Positions 1 through 9,521 of a stretch of 64,000 nucleotides of DNA are shown here, piece by piece; the stretch's first letter is position 1, and each line of letters starts with the position of its first letter. Source of the stretch: CALFCE01 sp964411665 (GTDB taxonomy: Bacteria; Pseudomonadota; Gammaproteobacteria; Granulosicoccales; Granulosicoccaceae); the NCBI GenBank assembly GCA_964411665.1, contig CAYPMR010000007.1, forward strand, positions 1-64,000, read 5' to 3'. The notes under the pieces were generated by a model. That model did no database searches, had not been told where the DNA came from, and was given only the letters and a program-made list of their open reading frames with translations. Position numbers and translations under genes: made by a program.

Positions 1-67
1 TCCATAAATCGGATAATTTCTGGAAATTATCCCGCATCCAAAATCCCCTGAGTTCGCTCCCTTTTTA

Positions 68-176
68 CGTCATCCCCGCGAAGGCGCAGTGCTGTCCGGG
101 ATAAATGCTTTCGTGCCATTTGGAGCCAGAAAGTGAGGGTACCTACAACCTATTTGTCGTCATCTCCGCGAAGGCG
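68..176. repeat. Two copies of a short dispersed repeat
   Basis: A 19-bp sequence beginning CGTCATCCCCGCGAAGG occurs at 68-86 and again, with one mismatch, at 158-176. It resembles the GTCATCCCCGCGAAGGCGGGGA-type intergenic repeats seen scattered through many proteobacterial chromosomes. Related fragments (GGATGACGAGCG) lie at 41691-41723, and a possible inverted fragment lies near 2633-2680. Apart from this, the first 287 bases hold no gene that I can support. Confidence 0.5.
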
Positions 177-287
177 GTGATCCATGTGTCGTTACGCGGC
201 AGTCCGACGACTCGGGATGGCGGCGAATGGAGTTACAAGCGACTACTTTAACGCCTTGAAATGACGAGCTAGAAGCGAAGGAAAAAT

Positions 288-722
288 TCAAACAACAAGC
301 TGAAACGAACGAATTGCCAACCAAACATAGCCAAGCAGGCCAAAAGCTGCGCAAGCGACCAAGGTCGTTAAAACCCCCAGCATCGGTGTTGCTATCCAGC
401 CAAGCAAACCAATAACGATCACAAAAAGAATATATCCAGCCGTGGCGCAGAGCGTGCCAACCGCGCGGGTTCTGGCCAGAATATCGAGTGCTTCTTGCGA
501 AAGGCTACCTGCTCCTGCTATTTCGATGGTCAACCTGACCTCGGTGTAGAGCGACACCATAAACAACAATGTGGTCACGACGAGCAGAAAGAAAACGGTC
601 TGGGATATCCCGTCTTTCAAGCCACGTCTTAGGATATGCACACCTACTGTCAGCGCAAAACCTGACATAAGACCGCTTAGGAAGGCTACCTGTCCAGTGC
701 CAAGTTCAGTCAGGTTCGTCAT
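288..722 (-). CDS. Hypothetical four-helix membrane protein
   Basis: I do not recognise the family. The 144-residue protein is very hydrophobic, with four likely transmembrane segments at about residues 13-30, 39-62, 86-110 and 114-138. A short charged stretch (HILRRGLKD) follows the first helix, and a polar loop of about 20 residues lies between helices 2 and 3. An ATG at 722 is preferred over the TTG five codons upstream. No strong ribosome binding site precedes either. The gene is divergent from the aminotransferase at 965 across a 242-bp spacer. An integral inner-membrane location is inferred from hydrophobicity only. Confidence 0.6.
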   Translation of the reverse strand: MTNLTELGTGQVAFLSGLMSGFALTVGVHILRRGLKDGISQTVFFLLVVTTLLFMVSLYTEVRLTIEIAGAGSLSQEALDILARTRAVGTLCATAGYILFVIVIGLLGWIATPMLGVLTTLVACAAFGLLGYVWLAIRSFQLVV

Positions 723-964
723 TGTCTTATTTATCAATAAACATGGAGCTTATGTCACAACAACGCAAAGGCAGCGATGTTTTGCAATGCTGTTGATGTA
801 CAACATCACTGGAGAATTACCCCTGATTATAGCCTAGGATATACTACCCAAAATGCAAATCCTGCTAGTACCAGGCTCAAAAAAGTGCAGTATTCTTTGA
901 TCACGAGTTAATTGTTCAAATCGTAGATACCAGCACCCTCACTCAATGGCATAGCAAAACAATC

Positions 965-2095
965 ATGCAGACATTGCCCGAATTTAAACTGGAAACCCAT
1001 TTTTCCAAATGGGAGTTCAAAGCCAAATATCACATGACGGCGTCTGACGCTGAAAGCATGTCGCTAGCCGATTTACTATCACTGGCAACCGACGAAGAGC
1101 GTGACGCATTTGAAAACATGTGGCTAGGTTATACCGAAACCTTTGGCGCTCCAGATCTGCGTGACCATATCGCCACGACTTACAGCAACAGAACAAGCGA
1201 CGACATCCTTTGCTTCGCCGGCGCCAGCGAAGGCATCTATGCAGCCAATCAAATCATACTCGATAGCAGCAGCCACGCATTAGTCGTCACACCAAATTAC
1301 CAGTCGCACGAATCCCTACCAGCGTCTATTTGCGATGTCAGTGCGATCCCCCTCGACTTTGAGGGTAACTGGACGCTGGATATCGACCGTGTGGCGGCCG
1401 CCATCCAACCTAATACCCGCTTGCTAACCATTAATTTTCCGCACAATCCAACTGGTGCCATCCTTGAACACGATCGATACTTGGCGTTGATCGAGCTTTG
1501 TCGCAAACACGGTATTTATATTCTGCATGACGAGATATTTAACGGCCTAGGACCTAAGGGTACAAAACATCTGCCGTTTATCGCAGATGTGTATGAACGC
1601 GGCTTGTCGCTCAACGTGATGTCTAAAGCATATGGATTGCCAGGCTTGCGTATCGGCTGGATTGCATGCCAGGACTCACAGCTGCTTTCAAAAATGGAGC
1701 ACCTTAAACATTACCTGTCGATCTGCAACTCAGGCCCCAGCGAACGGTTGGCATGCATAGGTTTAAAAAACCGTGAACAGATTTTTGCCCGCAACTGTTC
1801 GATCATCGATAACAACCTACCAAAATGGGACAGCTTCTTCGCCAACTATCCGGATCTGTTTGAGTGGCATCACCCGCAAGGATCCTGCATGGCATATCCG
1901 CGCTATACAGGAGAAGACGGGGTTGAGAACTTCACTCGTAATCTTGTTGAAAAAGCCGGTGTGCTTTTACTACCTGCATCCGTTTATAGCTCTGCCATCA
2001 GCGATACACCCGATGATCGTTTTCGATTAGGCCTTGGTCGCAGTGATATAGATGATGGTTTGAAAGCTATGCACGACTACTTGCAACAACAGTAA
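965..2095 (+). CDS. PLP-dependent class I/II aminotransferase
   Basis: Fold-type I aminotransferase of 376 residues. Visible landmarks are the NFPHNPTGA motif that packs on the cofactor, the Asp of HDEIFNGL that pairs with the pyridine nitrogen, and the Schiff-base lysine K221 in SKAYGLPGLRIGW. The N-terminal part (a KWEFKAKYHM then MSLADLLSL pattern) resembles the subgroup that includes capreomycidine-synthase-like enzymes rather than aspartate aminotransferases. The substrate cannot be read from the sequence. The stop codon is 4 bp before a Nudix gene, so the two are almost certainly cotranscribed, and a glycosyltransferase follows on the same strand. A role in making an amino-acid-derived or amino-sugar metabolite is possible but inferred only from this context. 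Confidence 0.85.
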   Translation: MQTLPEFKLETHFSKWEFKAKYHMTASDAESMSLADLLSLATDEERDAFENMWLGYTETFGAPDLRDHIATTYSNRTSDDILCFAGASEGIYAANQIILDSSSHALVVTPNYQSHESLPASICDVSAIPLDFEGNWTLDIDRVAAAIQPNTRLLTINFPHNPTGAILEHDRYLALIELCRKHGIYILHDEIFNGLGPKGTKHLPFIADVYERGLSLNVMSKAYGLPGLRIGWIACQDSQLLSKMEHLKHYLSICNSGPSERLACIGLKNREQIFARNCSIIDNNLPKWDSFFANYPDLFEWHHPQGSCMAYPRYTGEDGVENFTRNLVEKAGVLLLPASVYSSAISDTPDDRFRLGLGRSDIDDGLKAMHDYLQQQ

Positions 2096-2099
2096 AACC

Positions 2100-2612
2100 A
2101 TGCCGGAAGAAAAAAATACAAACAACAACTTTTCAGGACCTGAATGGCAAGCGGATGATACAGCATCGCTACTTTTCGTGTATCAAAATGAAACCGTACT
2201 TTTGATCCGTAAAAAGCGTGGCCTTGGAGCTGGCAAAATAAACGGTCCCGGTGGGAAGCAGGAAGCAGACGAAACCATCATGGAGTGTGCTATCAGGGAA
2301 GTACAAGAAGAACTCCGCATTACCCCAACTGATGTTCAGCCACGTGGAGAGCTACGTTTTAGCTTTCTCGATGGCTACAAGATGCATGTACACCTGTTCG
2401 TGGCTAGTGATTTCACAGGAACACCAACTGAGACCGACGAGGCGATACCCCTATGGTTCGGGATCGACGAACTACCATTCGATGAGATGTGGGCAGATGA
2501 TCGAATTTGGTTACGCCGTGTTTTGAACGGAGATCATGTGGATGGGACTTTTACCTTTGATGGTGATTGTATGCTTAAGCACAACGTTAGCTTCAGTATC
2601 TCCAGTATTTAA
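2100..2612 (+). CDS. MTH1-like Nudix hydrolase
   Basis: A 170-residue Nudix hydrolase. The Nudix box (G-x5-E-x7-REVQEE) lies at about residues 50-72. The flanking segments KKRGLGAGKINGPGGK and DEMWADDRIWL match the purine-specificity and C-terminal helix regions of the MTH1/NUDT1 group, which hydrolyse oxidised purine nucleoside triphosphates such as 8-oxo-dGTP or 2-OH-dATP. The glycine usual near the end of the box is replaced by arginine (EELRI), which is tolerated in some members. The ATG is 4 bp after the aminotransferase stop. Nucleotide-pool sanitation is the likely role by family; action on a nucleotide-sugar-like substrate linked to the neighbouring genes cannot be excluded. Confidence 0.8.
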   Translation: MPEEKNTNNNFSGPEWQADDTASLLFVYQNETVLLIRKKRGLGAGKINGPGGKQEADETIMECAIREVQEELRITPTDVQPRGELRFSFLDGYKMHVHLFVASDFTGTPTETDEAIPLWFGIDELPFDEMWADDRIWLRRVLNGDHVDGTFTFDGDCMLKHNVSFSISSI

Positions 2613-2877
2613 AAAGTTTTTCGCTCTTATTTCGTCATCTATTGGCGCAGGTGGAACACCGCATAGCCCGGGGATGACTTGGGGATACGGATGTAAAAAC
2701 ACACGAACCATAAATCAATCATTGTTACGTAGCATGAAACAACACCTGTATTAAATCTCGAATACCAGCGCACAAACCTAGCTTTGTCTGCACCATATTC
2801 CCGCTTAACAGGATTTTTTATTCAACTTCTGGCACACAATATGGACACCAACAGACAAACAATAAGGGTATGCACGC

Positions 2878-4536
2878 ATGAAGATCGGTTTATTTCACGG
2901 TTACAATCTTGGCGGTTCCGGTAGTAACGAGTACACGCGGTATCTGGCAAAAGCACTGCATCAAAAAAATGCTGAAATACACTTGATCTGCCGTGAACCA
3001 GCAGCAGAATCACTGGGATTTATAGATATTGCGATTCGCTACGATGTCGATGCCAATGCTGAAATATTATTCGACAATTCAGAACAAACAGAAAGTGTCT
3101 TTACCGATTCAGCAAAACCACTAGTTTATCTACATGAGCTGCCTATTGGCGCAGTTATGCCCGTGTATGTCACTGACAAGCAGCGTGACGGCGTCGTCAA
3201 ATCGTTCTCCAATCTAAGCGATGCGGAATTGAACGAATACGAAGCCGTCTCAAGCCGCGTGCTAAAAAAAATCCTCATCGATCACACACTCGATATACTG
3301 CACTGCAATCACGTGACCTACCAACCACAGATCGCTGAAAAGGTTTGTGCCGAAACCGATACGCCATACATCATTTATCCACACGGTAGCGCTATCGAGT
3401 ACACGGTTAAAACAGATGAGCGTTACTTCAATAAAGTACGCGAATCGATAAAACTGACTGATGGCTTGATCATTGGTAACAACGAAGTCAGAAATCGACT
3501 CATCAACCTATACCCCGAACTCAAAACCGAAATACTAGACAAATCCGACATTGTCGGCGTTGGTGTAGATACATCGCTGTTTACCTCTTGCGAACCGGAT
3601 CAACGTCAGCAATCGCTCGATACACTGTGCGAGCTGGGACTAGGTGGAGGGAAAACCAAAGCCTTGACTGAAGAGCTTGAGCAGCAGCTCGATCAGGGTA
3701 ATTTACAATCAGTTACCGCGTACAGAAATGCCTACGTACAAAAACTGCCAGATGATTCGATCTCGGAAAAACTTGGCTCACTGGATCTGGAGAAACCGGT
3801 TTTACTTTTTGTCGGTGCACTAACCGCAGGTAAAGGTCTGCAGGGATTATTGTGTGGACTTTGCTCAGCCCTTGGTAAAAATCCGGATATACAACTGGTC
3901 ATCGTAGGTGCAGGTGCATACCGGGAAACACTTGAAGGCCTTGTGCACGCACTGTCAACACGCAATCTCCCCTTATTAAAGGACATGGCCAGTCAGGGAT
4001 TTGATCTGGACTTCAGCGATAACACTGGAGCCTGGGAAGACGTTACTCATTATCTGGACAACAATTCACAAGAGTTGTTTGCAGCGGCTGAGCAATTAAA
4101 ATCAAACGTTCATTTCGTTGGCAGACTCAACCACGATCAACTCAAATTTCTGTTTCCTATTGCAGATTTAGCTGTATTTCCATCAGTGGTGCCTGAAGCC
4201 TATCCACTGGTATTAATGGAATCACTATCCAACGGCGTATTGCCGGTTGTCAGCTACTTCAGTGGATTCACTGACGGAATCGATGAGCTTGCGGACGTGA
4301 TACCAGAGGACTTGCTGTCGCGCATGCGCATACCAATGGACAATGAGGAACGCATATCAGCCTTGGCAGACAACATATTACATATTCTGGCAAGCGATTC
4401 GTTTAAAACCATTCGACCGACCCTGCGGCAAGTCGCTTGCGAGCGCTACGACTGGAATCTTAGAGCCACGCAAATGATCGATGCATACCAGTTTATGATC
4501 GACAAAAGAGACGCCAAGAGAAGAAAGGTCGCCTAA
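2878..4536 (+). CDS. Glycosyltransferase family 4 protein
   Basis: A 552-residue GT-B retaining glycosyltransferase. The N-terminal acceptor domain opens with MKIGLFHGYNLGGSGSNEY, the glycine-rich start typical of GT4 enzymes. The nucleotide-sugar domain carries LLFVGALTAGKGLQGLL and the E-x7-E signature in PEAYPLVLMES near residue 440. An insertion of roughly 100 residues (about 230-300 and 360-400) makes it longer than the usual 370-420. There is no signal peptide, so it is cytoplasmic or membrane-peripheral. It stands 265 bp after the Nudix gene, so it may have its own promoter. Donor and acceptor are unknown. Confidence 0.8.
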   Translation: MKIGLFHGYNLGGSGSNEYTRYLAKALHQKNAEIHLICREPAAESLGFIDIAIRYDVDANAEILFDNSEQTESVFTDSAKPLVYLHELPIGAVMPVYVTDKQRDGVVKSFSNLSDAELNEYEAVSSRVLKKILIDHTLDILHCNHVTYQPQIAEKVCAETDTPYIIYPHGSAIEYTVKTDERYFNKVRESIKLTDGLIIGNNEVRNRLINLYPELKTEILDKSDIVGVGVDTSLFTSCEPDQRQQSLDTLCELGLGGGKTKALTEELEQQLDQGNLQSVTAYRNAYVQKLPDDSISEKLGSLDLEKPVLLFVGALTAGKGLQGLLCGLCSALGKNPDIQLVIVGAGAYRETLEGLVHALSTRNLPLLKDMASQGFDLDFSDNTGAWEDVTHYLDNNSQELFAAAEQLKSNVHFVGRLNHDQLKFLFPIADLAVFPSVVPEAYPLVLMESLSNGVLPVVSYFSGFTDGIDELADVIPEDLLSRMRIPMDNEERISALADNILHILASDSFKTIRPTLRQVACERYDWNLRATQMIDAYQFMIDKRDAKRRKVA

Positions 4537-4622
4537 GCAACATATGACTGAATCATCACCTTGATTACTAAAACTGTGTAGTAGTACCCGGGCGCAAAAA
4601 CTACTTTATGCATAGTGGATAG

Positions 4623-5894
4623 CTAATTGTCATAGTCACGCTCATCAGCGATCACAAGCCCGTCATTGGGAAGAGGTCCCGAGCTTACAACGACCTCGCC
4701 CTTGAGCTTGAGCAGTTGTTGCATGTTTTGTTGTAGATCATGCTTGAAATCTGCCTGTAATTGGCTGTTGTCAACGGTTTCAACCTGTAAGGTCATGACA
4801 TCAGCATCATTCTCGCGCGTTACAACCAGACGCGCTTTGTTGATTGCAGGGTTTGTTTGAGCCAATTCATTAACCTGCTTTGGATCAACAAACATGCCTT
4901 TTATTTTGGTGCGTTGATCAGCTCGTCCCATCCAGCCTTTGATTCGCATATTGGTGCGCCCGCAAGCCGATGGTTCGTCAATGACGGCTGACAGATCGCC
5001 TGTACCAAACCGAATCAATGGATAGGTGGTATTAAAATTTGTTACCACCAGTTCCCCCACCTCACCTGCCGCTACCGGCGTGTCAGTGCCTGGCCTGACG
5101 ATCTCGACAATGAGATTCTCGTTACACATCATTCCCTGTTGAACCATGCCATCATGTTCACTTTCATAAGCAATAACACCCAAATCAGCTGTCGCATAGC
5201 ATTGCATCACCTTGACACCACGCTGTTGATACTCTTCACGCATAGCCGGAAACAAAGCACCACCAGAGACCAGGGCCAGCTTGATTGAATCGAGTGGCGT
5301 CTCTTTCTCAACTGCACGGTCAAGCATAACTTTTAGATAATCAGGTGTACCTGCGTACACATCAGGCTTGTAGAACGCGGCAGCATCGACTTGCGCGTCT
5401 GTGTTACCCGCACCTGCTGGAAACACCAAACAGCCAAGGGCAATTGCACCCTGATCGATAATAAAACCGCCCGGCGTCATGTGATACGAAAAAGCATTGT
5501 GAACCTTGTCACCACGACGAATGCCAGCAGCAAACAACGCACGTGCTACTTGCCAGGGATCAATTCCGGGGGGTTGCGGCTCCCATACAGGACCCGGCGA
5601 CATAAACAGACGCGATCCGCTACTGTTACCACAAAGACTATCGATATCAACAAACCCGCCAAAAGGAGGATTAAGGGCTTGGGCAGCGAGCAACTCGGGT
5701 TTACGCAGAACAGGTACCGCTGCAAGCGCGTCAGGCGAAGTAATTTTTGCGGGATCAATCCTGCCCAGGCGATCACGGTGAGCCGGGCAACGATCAATAG
5801 CACCACGAATAAATTCCGGCAGTTGCTTGAATTGCTCTGCCTCACGTTCAGCGACAGCCCGACATTCGAGCACATCAAAATGTCTGTCAGACAT
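4623..5894 (-). CDS. PaaK-like AMP-binding ligase
   Basis: A 423-residue member of the phenylacetate-CoA ligase (PaaK) branch of the ANL adenylate-forming superfamily. The adenylate-binding region shows YATADLGVIAYES and FGTGDLSAV, followed by the hinge GRADQRTKIKGMFV and the small C-terminal domain. The phosphate-binding loop is not the classic T/S-rich form but GNSSGSRLFMSPGPVWEPQ, as in PaaK-like proteins found beside Liv-type transporters. It is the last gene of the 13.3-4.6 kb operon, 87 bp after livF. It probably adenylates an aromatic or other carboxylic acid for CoA thioester formation; the true substrate is unknown. Confidence 0.75.
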   Translation of the reverse strand: MSDRHFDVLECRAVAEREAEQFKQLPEFIRGAIDRCPAHRDRLGRIDPAKITSPDALAAVPVLRKPELLAAQALNPPFGGFVDIDSLCGNSSGSRLFMSPGPVWEPQPPGIDPWQVARALFAAGIRRGDKVHNAFSYHMTPGGFIIDQGAIALGCLVFPAGAGNTDAQVDAAAFYKPDVYAGTPDYLKVMLDRAVEKETPLDSIKLALVSGGALFPAMREEYQQRGVKVMQCYATADLGVIAYESEHDGMVQQGMMCNENLIVEIVRPGTDTPVAAGEVGELVVTNFNTTYPLIRFGTGDLSAVIDEPSACGRTNMRIKGWMGRADQRTKIKGMFVDPKQVNELAQTNPAINKARLVVTRENDADVMTLQVETVDNSQLQADFKHDLQQNMQQLLKLKGEVVVSSGPLPNDGLVIADERDYDN

Positions 5895-5981
5895 AGCGAC
5901 CCCGTGGTTGTTGAAATTGTTGTCAGGCAGGTTGGCTAGCTGGCAAACTGCAAACGATCGAATTCACCCATAGCCATGGCT

Positions 5982-6842
5982 TCAGGATAACCAGCGCTTG
6001 CGACGTCTGTAGCTTCTGACATTACGAAAACTGCGTTGTCCTTCTTCTGCAACACCGAGGTAAAATTCACGTACATCAGGATTTTCACGTAAGTCCTTGG
6101 CTGTGCCGTCCATAACAACTCGGCCAGACTCCAGTATGTAGCCATAATGAGCGTAACGCAAAGCGATATTGGTGTTTTGTTCTGCCAGCAAAATCGATAC
6201 ACCTTCCTGCCGGTTCAGGCTTTGTACAATCTCGAAAATCTCTTCTACCAACTGCGGAGCAAGACCCATCGAAGGCTCATCGAGCAAAATGGTTTCCGGG
6301 TTTGACATCAGCGCACGGCCAATCGCACACATCTGCTGTTCACCACCTGATGTGTACCCAGCCAGAGATTTACGTCGATCACGCAGACGAGGAAAATAGT
6401 TGTATACCTTTTCAAGATCGCGTTGTGTCGCCCCCTTGCCATCGCGGCGTGTATAGGCGCCTGTGAGCAAGTTTTCTTCGATCGTCAAATGCTCGAAACA
6501 GTGACGTCCTTCCATCACCTGCACCACACCGTCTTTAACCAGCTCTGAAGGACTGAGACCCGCAATCGGTTTTCCGCGGTACAAAATACTGCCTTTGGTC
6601 ACCAGCCCGCGTTCTGAATGCAGTAGATTTGAAACTGCCTTTAGCGTTGTTGTTTTACCTGCGCCATTTCCACCAAGCAAAGCCGTGATGCCACCTTTGG
6701 GCACACTCATGCTGACGCCTTTGAGAACCAGAATCACATGGTTATAAATCACTTCGATATTGTTGATTTCCAACAATGACTCGGTAGCAGCAGTAGAACC
6801 GGGGTCATTTTTGTCAGCATCGATTGCAGCTGCGTCATTCAT
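5982..6842 (-). CDS. livF: Branched-chain amino acid-type ABC transporter ATPase
   Basis: A 286-residue ABC ATPase of the LivF class. It has Walker A GGNGAGKTT, a signature motif TSGGEQQMCAIGRAL, Walker B TILLDEPSMGLAP and the switch histidine region (LLAEQNTNIAL). The C-terminal tail (about 40 residues after YLGVAEEGQ, ending in a run of Arg) is longer than in E. coli LivF. It pairs with LivG at 10551-11378 to energise the LivH/LivM permease. It is separated from the binding-protein gene by 184 bp containing a stem-loop that may lower its expression relative to the binding protein. Confidence 0.88.
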   Translation of the reverse strand: MNDAAAIDADKNDPGSTAATESLLEINNIEVIYNHVILVLKGVSMSVPKGGITALLGGNGAGKTTTLKAVSNLLHSERGLVTKGSILYRGKPIAGLSPSELVKDGVVQVMEGRHCFEHLTIEENLLTGAYTRRDGKGATQRDLEKVYNYFPRLRDRRKSLAGYTSGGEQQMCAIGRALMSNPETILLDEPSMGLAPQLVEEIFEIVQSLNRQEGVSILLAEQNTNIALRYAHYGYILESGRVVMDGTAKDLRENPDVREFYLGVAEEGQRSFRNVRSYRRRKRWLS

Positions 6843-6894
6843 ATTGTGATAGGAGTTAACAAAATTAAATAATCATTTCAGGGTTAAACAAACA

Positions 6895-6944
6895 GTGTCT
6901 CGCGCTTATTTGCTGTTTTTCTGCAAAATCAAACGCGAGAACAC
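6895..6944 (-). terminator. Stem-loop after binding-protein gene (attenuator)
   Basis: GTGTCTCGCG and CGCGAGAACAC form an imperfect 10-11 bp stem with a loop of about 29 nt, just downstream of the substrate-binding-protein stop. On the minus strand it is followed by TGTTTGTTTAA. Stem-loops in this position commonly stabilise the abundant binding-protein message and reduce read-through into the next gene. That role is inferred here. Confidence 0.4.
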
Positions 6945-7026
6945 CGTTGTCTGCTTATCTATTCAACAATCCATCACCCATTTAAGAATCCATTAAATGA
7001 ATAAATGTGTCGTTGATAGTCAGCTA

Positions 7027-8328
7027 CTAACCACACTTGCGTGCTTCGATGTTGTTTTCACTGGCAAAGCCGGTGCTGTCTTCATCGATTAGTGGCTGGA
7101 TTATATCCATATCAGAGGCCGTAAACTCGGTGATCAGTTTCCACGTGCCAGAATCTGCATCCCACTGCTGAACTGCACCAAGACCCGGTCCACCGTGATT
7201 GTCACAGCTAACCGTAAACTCAGGACCGAAACCAGCCATACCAGCTGCGTTCATGACACCGGCATCAATTTTCAGCGCTTCCATACCATCACGCATCATC
7301 GCAGCGGTAATGTCAGCTGTACCGTGTATTTCCTGAGCGAGCTTGACAGCCTCTACTGTCAGGAATCCCGCATAAAGTCCGCGGTTATACAATACGGTAC
7401 CAACCTGATCACCATTGCCGGAAGCTTTGTTGGGATCGATCACGTATTTTTTAAGATCGGCAAAAACAGGGTAGTCCTGGCCAACCTGATGAAAAGCAAG
7501 CGCTTTGTAACCATCAGCACCAGCACCAGCGGGTATCACATCGTTTTCTGATCCTGACCACCAGATACCAATAAATTTATCCATCGGGAAACGGATATTC
7601 GCAGCTTCCTGAATGGCAACCTGATTCATGACACCCCAGCCCCACATAACAACATAATCGGGCCGCTCACGGCGAATTTGCAGCCATTGCGATTTTTGCT
7701 CTTGTCCCGGGTGATCCACTGCAATCAGTGTCAGATCATAGCCGTGCTTATCGGAGAGATCCTCCAGCGTCCGAATCGGCTCTTTACCATACGCAGAGTT
7801 GTGATAGACAAGCGCTACTTTCTTGCCTTTGAGATCACCGTTGTTCTCGTCCAGCATATGGTTGACCGCGTGGGACGCGCCATTCCAATAATTGATCGGG
7901 TAATTGAATATGTGACTGAATACCGATCCGTTTGCAGCAGAAGTACGACCGTATCCCATTGAGTGAATAGGAATGCCATCCGCTGTCGCTTTTGGAATCA
8001 ATTGGTAGGTAATACCAGTTGACAAGGGATGATAGACCAACGCACCCTGCCCTTTGGTTGACTCGTAACACTCAACACCCTTTTGGGTGTTGTAGCCAGT
8101 CTCGCATTCGATGATTTTTGCCTTTTCACCACCAACGCCTCCATCACGCTCGTTAACCAGCGTCATGTAATCGGCGTAGCCATCGGCATACGGAATTCCG
8201 TTTACCGCATAGGGTCCGGTACGATAACTCAATGACGGGAATACCAGGTCAGCTGAGACCGGCATTGTGGACAGAACCCCTGCACTTGCGACAACAGCCG
8301 CTAACAGAGTTGTATTAAACAGTTTCAT
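7027..8328 (-). CDS. ABC transporter periplasmic substrate-binding protein
   Basis: A 433-residue type I periplasmic binding protein of the Leu/Ile/Val (LivJ/K) family. It has a clear Sec signal peptide (MKLFNTTLLAAVVASAGVLSTMPVSA, cleaved after about residue 26). The ligand fold follows, including GGEKAKIIECETGY and LKGKKVALVYHNSAYGKEP near residue 170. Cysteines at about 65 and 77, and a second pair near the C-terminus, may form disulfides. It is longer than LivK (about 370), as in family members linked to aromatic-acid or fatty-acid gene sets. A good Shine-Dalgarno (GAGAGGA) precedes the ATG. It lies between livM and livF of the same operon and defines the transporter's specificity, which cannot be read from sequence. 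Confidence 0.85.
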   Translation of the reverse strand: MKLFNTTLLAAVVASAGVLSTMPVSADLVFPSLSYRTGPYAVNGIPYADGYADYMTLVNERDGGVGGEKAKIIECETGYNTQKGVECYESTKGQGALVYHPLSTGITYQLIPKATADGIPIHSMGYGRTSAANGSVFSHIFNYPINYWNGASHAVNHMLDENNGDLKGKKVALVYHNSAYGKEPIRTLEDLSDKHGYDLTLIAVDHPGQEQKSQWLQIRRERPDYVVMWGWGVMNQVAIQEAANIRFPMDKFIGIWWSGSENDVIPAGAGADGYKALAFHQVGQDYPVFADLKKYVIDPNKASGNGDQVGTVLYNRGLYAGFLTVEAVKLAQEIHGTADITAAMMRDGMEALKIDAGVMNAAGMAGFGPEFTVSCDNHGGPGLGAVQQWDADSGTWKLITEFTASDMDIIQPLIDEDSTGFASENNIEARKCG

Positions 8329-8438
8329 TTGTTTTCCTCTCTTTTAAGCTTATCAGATAGATTTCTAGTTTAAGTCACAGCTTCTATGGCTGCGATTCGC
8401 GAATATTCAGAATTATTATCGCTTCATTCCTGTATCTA

Positions 8439-9515
8439 TTAATGCGGAAACGGCCAAAGCAGCAGTTTCTCTTTTGCGATTCTCCACAGCTGTGCCAGTC
8501 CGTGCGGTTCGACAATCAAAAAGAAAACTATCAGGCCGCCGACAATTATAAATTCGATATGTGCTGCTATGTCCGTGGGCCAGCCAAAGCCACCTACCAT
8601 GATATTTTTGAGCAGCACAGGCATCAGTACTAAAAAGGCCGCGCCAGCAAAGCTGCCCAGAATAGAGCCCAATCCACCAATGATGATCATGAACATAATC
8701 AGAAAAGACTGGTTAATACCAAAGACTTCGCCGACCTCAACCGCGCCAAGATAAACAGAGAAAAAAAGCGCGCCCGACACCCCAATGTAAAAAGAAGAGA
8801 CGGCAAATGCCGAAAGCTTTGCCTTCAACGGATTAACACCAATGATCTCAGCCGCGATATCCATATCCCTGATGGCCATCCAGCTACGCCCGACTCTGCC
8901 GCGCGTCATGTTGCGAGCAAGTATGGCCAAAAAGACTACCAACGACAGACAGAAAAGATAACTCACCGCAGGCTCCGCATTGGCACCGGTCACTGCATAA
9001 CCGAACATGCTGCGTTCGGGCGCATTGATTTGACCCGAAGCTGAATAGTTGTAAAACCAGGGCACCTTGTTGAACAACCAGACCAGAAAAAACTGCGCTG
9101 CAAGCGTTGCTACGGCCAGGTAAAAACCCTTGATTCGCAACGACGGGATTCCAAACAACAGACCGACCAGGGCGGTGACAACACCCGATCCAAGCACAAC
9201 AAGTACGATATTAAGATCCGGAAAAGCCGTCATCAGCTTGTAGCAAGCGTATGCCCCCACCGCCATGAAACCACCGGTACCCAATGACACCTGCCCGCAA
9301 TAGCCCATCAGAATATTAAGGCCCAGTGCCGCAATAGCGAGAATCAAAAACGGTAACATAACCGCATTGGTCCAATAATCATTGAGAAAAAATGGTACTA
9401 CCAGAAAGGCAACTAGCAAAAACAGGTAGTAGCCAATACGATCCTGACGCAGAGGGAAGGTCTGAATATCCCCACGATAAGATGTTTTAAAATCACCTGC
9501 CTGTCTGTAGAACAT
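8439..9515 (-). CDS. livM: Branched-chain amino acid-type ABC permease LivM
   Basis: A 358-residue polytopic inner-membrane permease with about 9-10 hydrophobic segments. The LivM hallmarks are LGLNILMGYCGQVSLGTGGFMAVGAYA near residue 80, the cytoplasmic coupling segment GRSWMAIRDMDIAAEIIGVN near 240, and GGLGSILGSFAGAAF near 295. It forms the translocation pore with LivH, whose gene ends 6 bp upstream. An N-terminal extension of about 30 residues precedes the first helix. Confidence 0.88.
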   Translation of the reverse strand: MFYRQAGDFKTSYRGDIQTFPLRQDRIGYYLFLLVAFLVVPFFLNDYWTNAVMLPFLILAIAALGLNILMGYCGQVSLGTGGFMAVGAYACYKLMTAFPDLNIVLVVLGSGVVTALVGLLFGIPSLRIKGFYLAVATLAAQFFLVWLFNKVPWFYNYSASGQINAPERSMFGYAVTGANAEPAVSYLFCLSLVVFLAILARNMTRGRVGRSWMAIRDMDIAAEIIGVNPLKAKLSAFAVSSFYIGVSGALFFSVYLGAVEVGEVFGINQSFLIMFMIIIGGLGSILGSFAGAAFLVLMPVLLKNIMVGGFGWPTDIAAHIEFIIVGGLIVFFLIVEPHGLAQLWRIAKEKLLLWPFPH

Positions 9516-9521
9516 GATTAT

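Noticed and set aside
43..354. Short plus-strand open frame at the window start
   Set aside because: It spans the dispersed repeats and the antisense of the membrane-protein gene.
5391..5939. 182-codon plus-strand open frame
   Set aside because: It lies antisense within the PaaK-like gene, has no family pattern and is explained by codon bias of the real gene.
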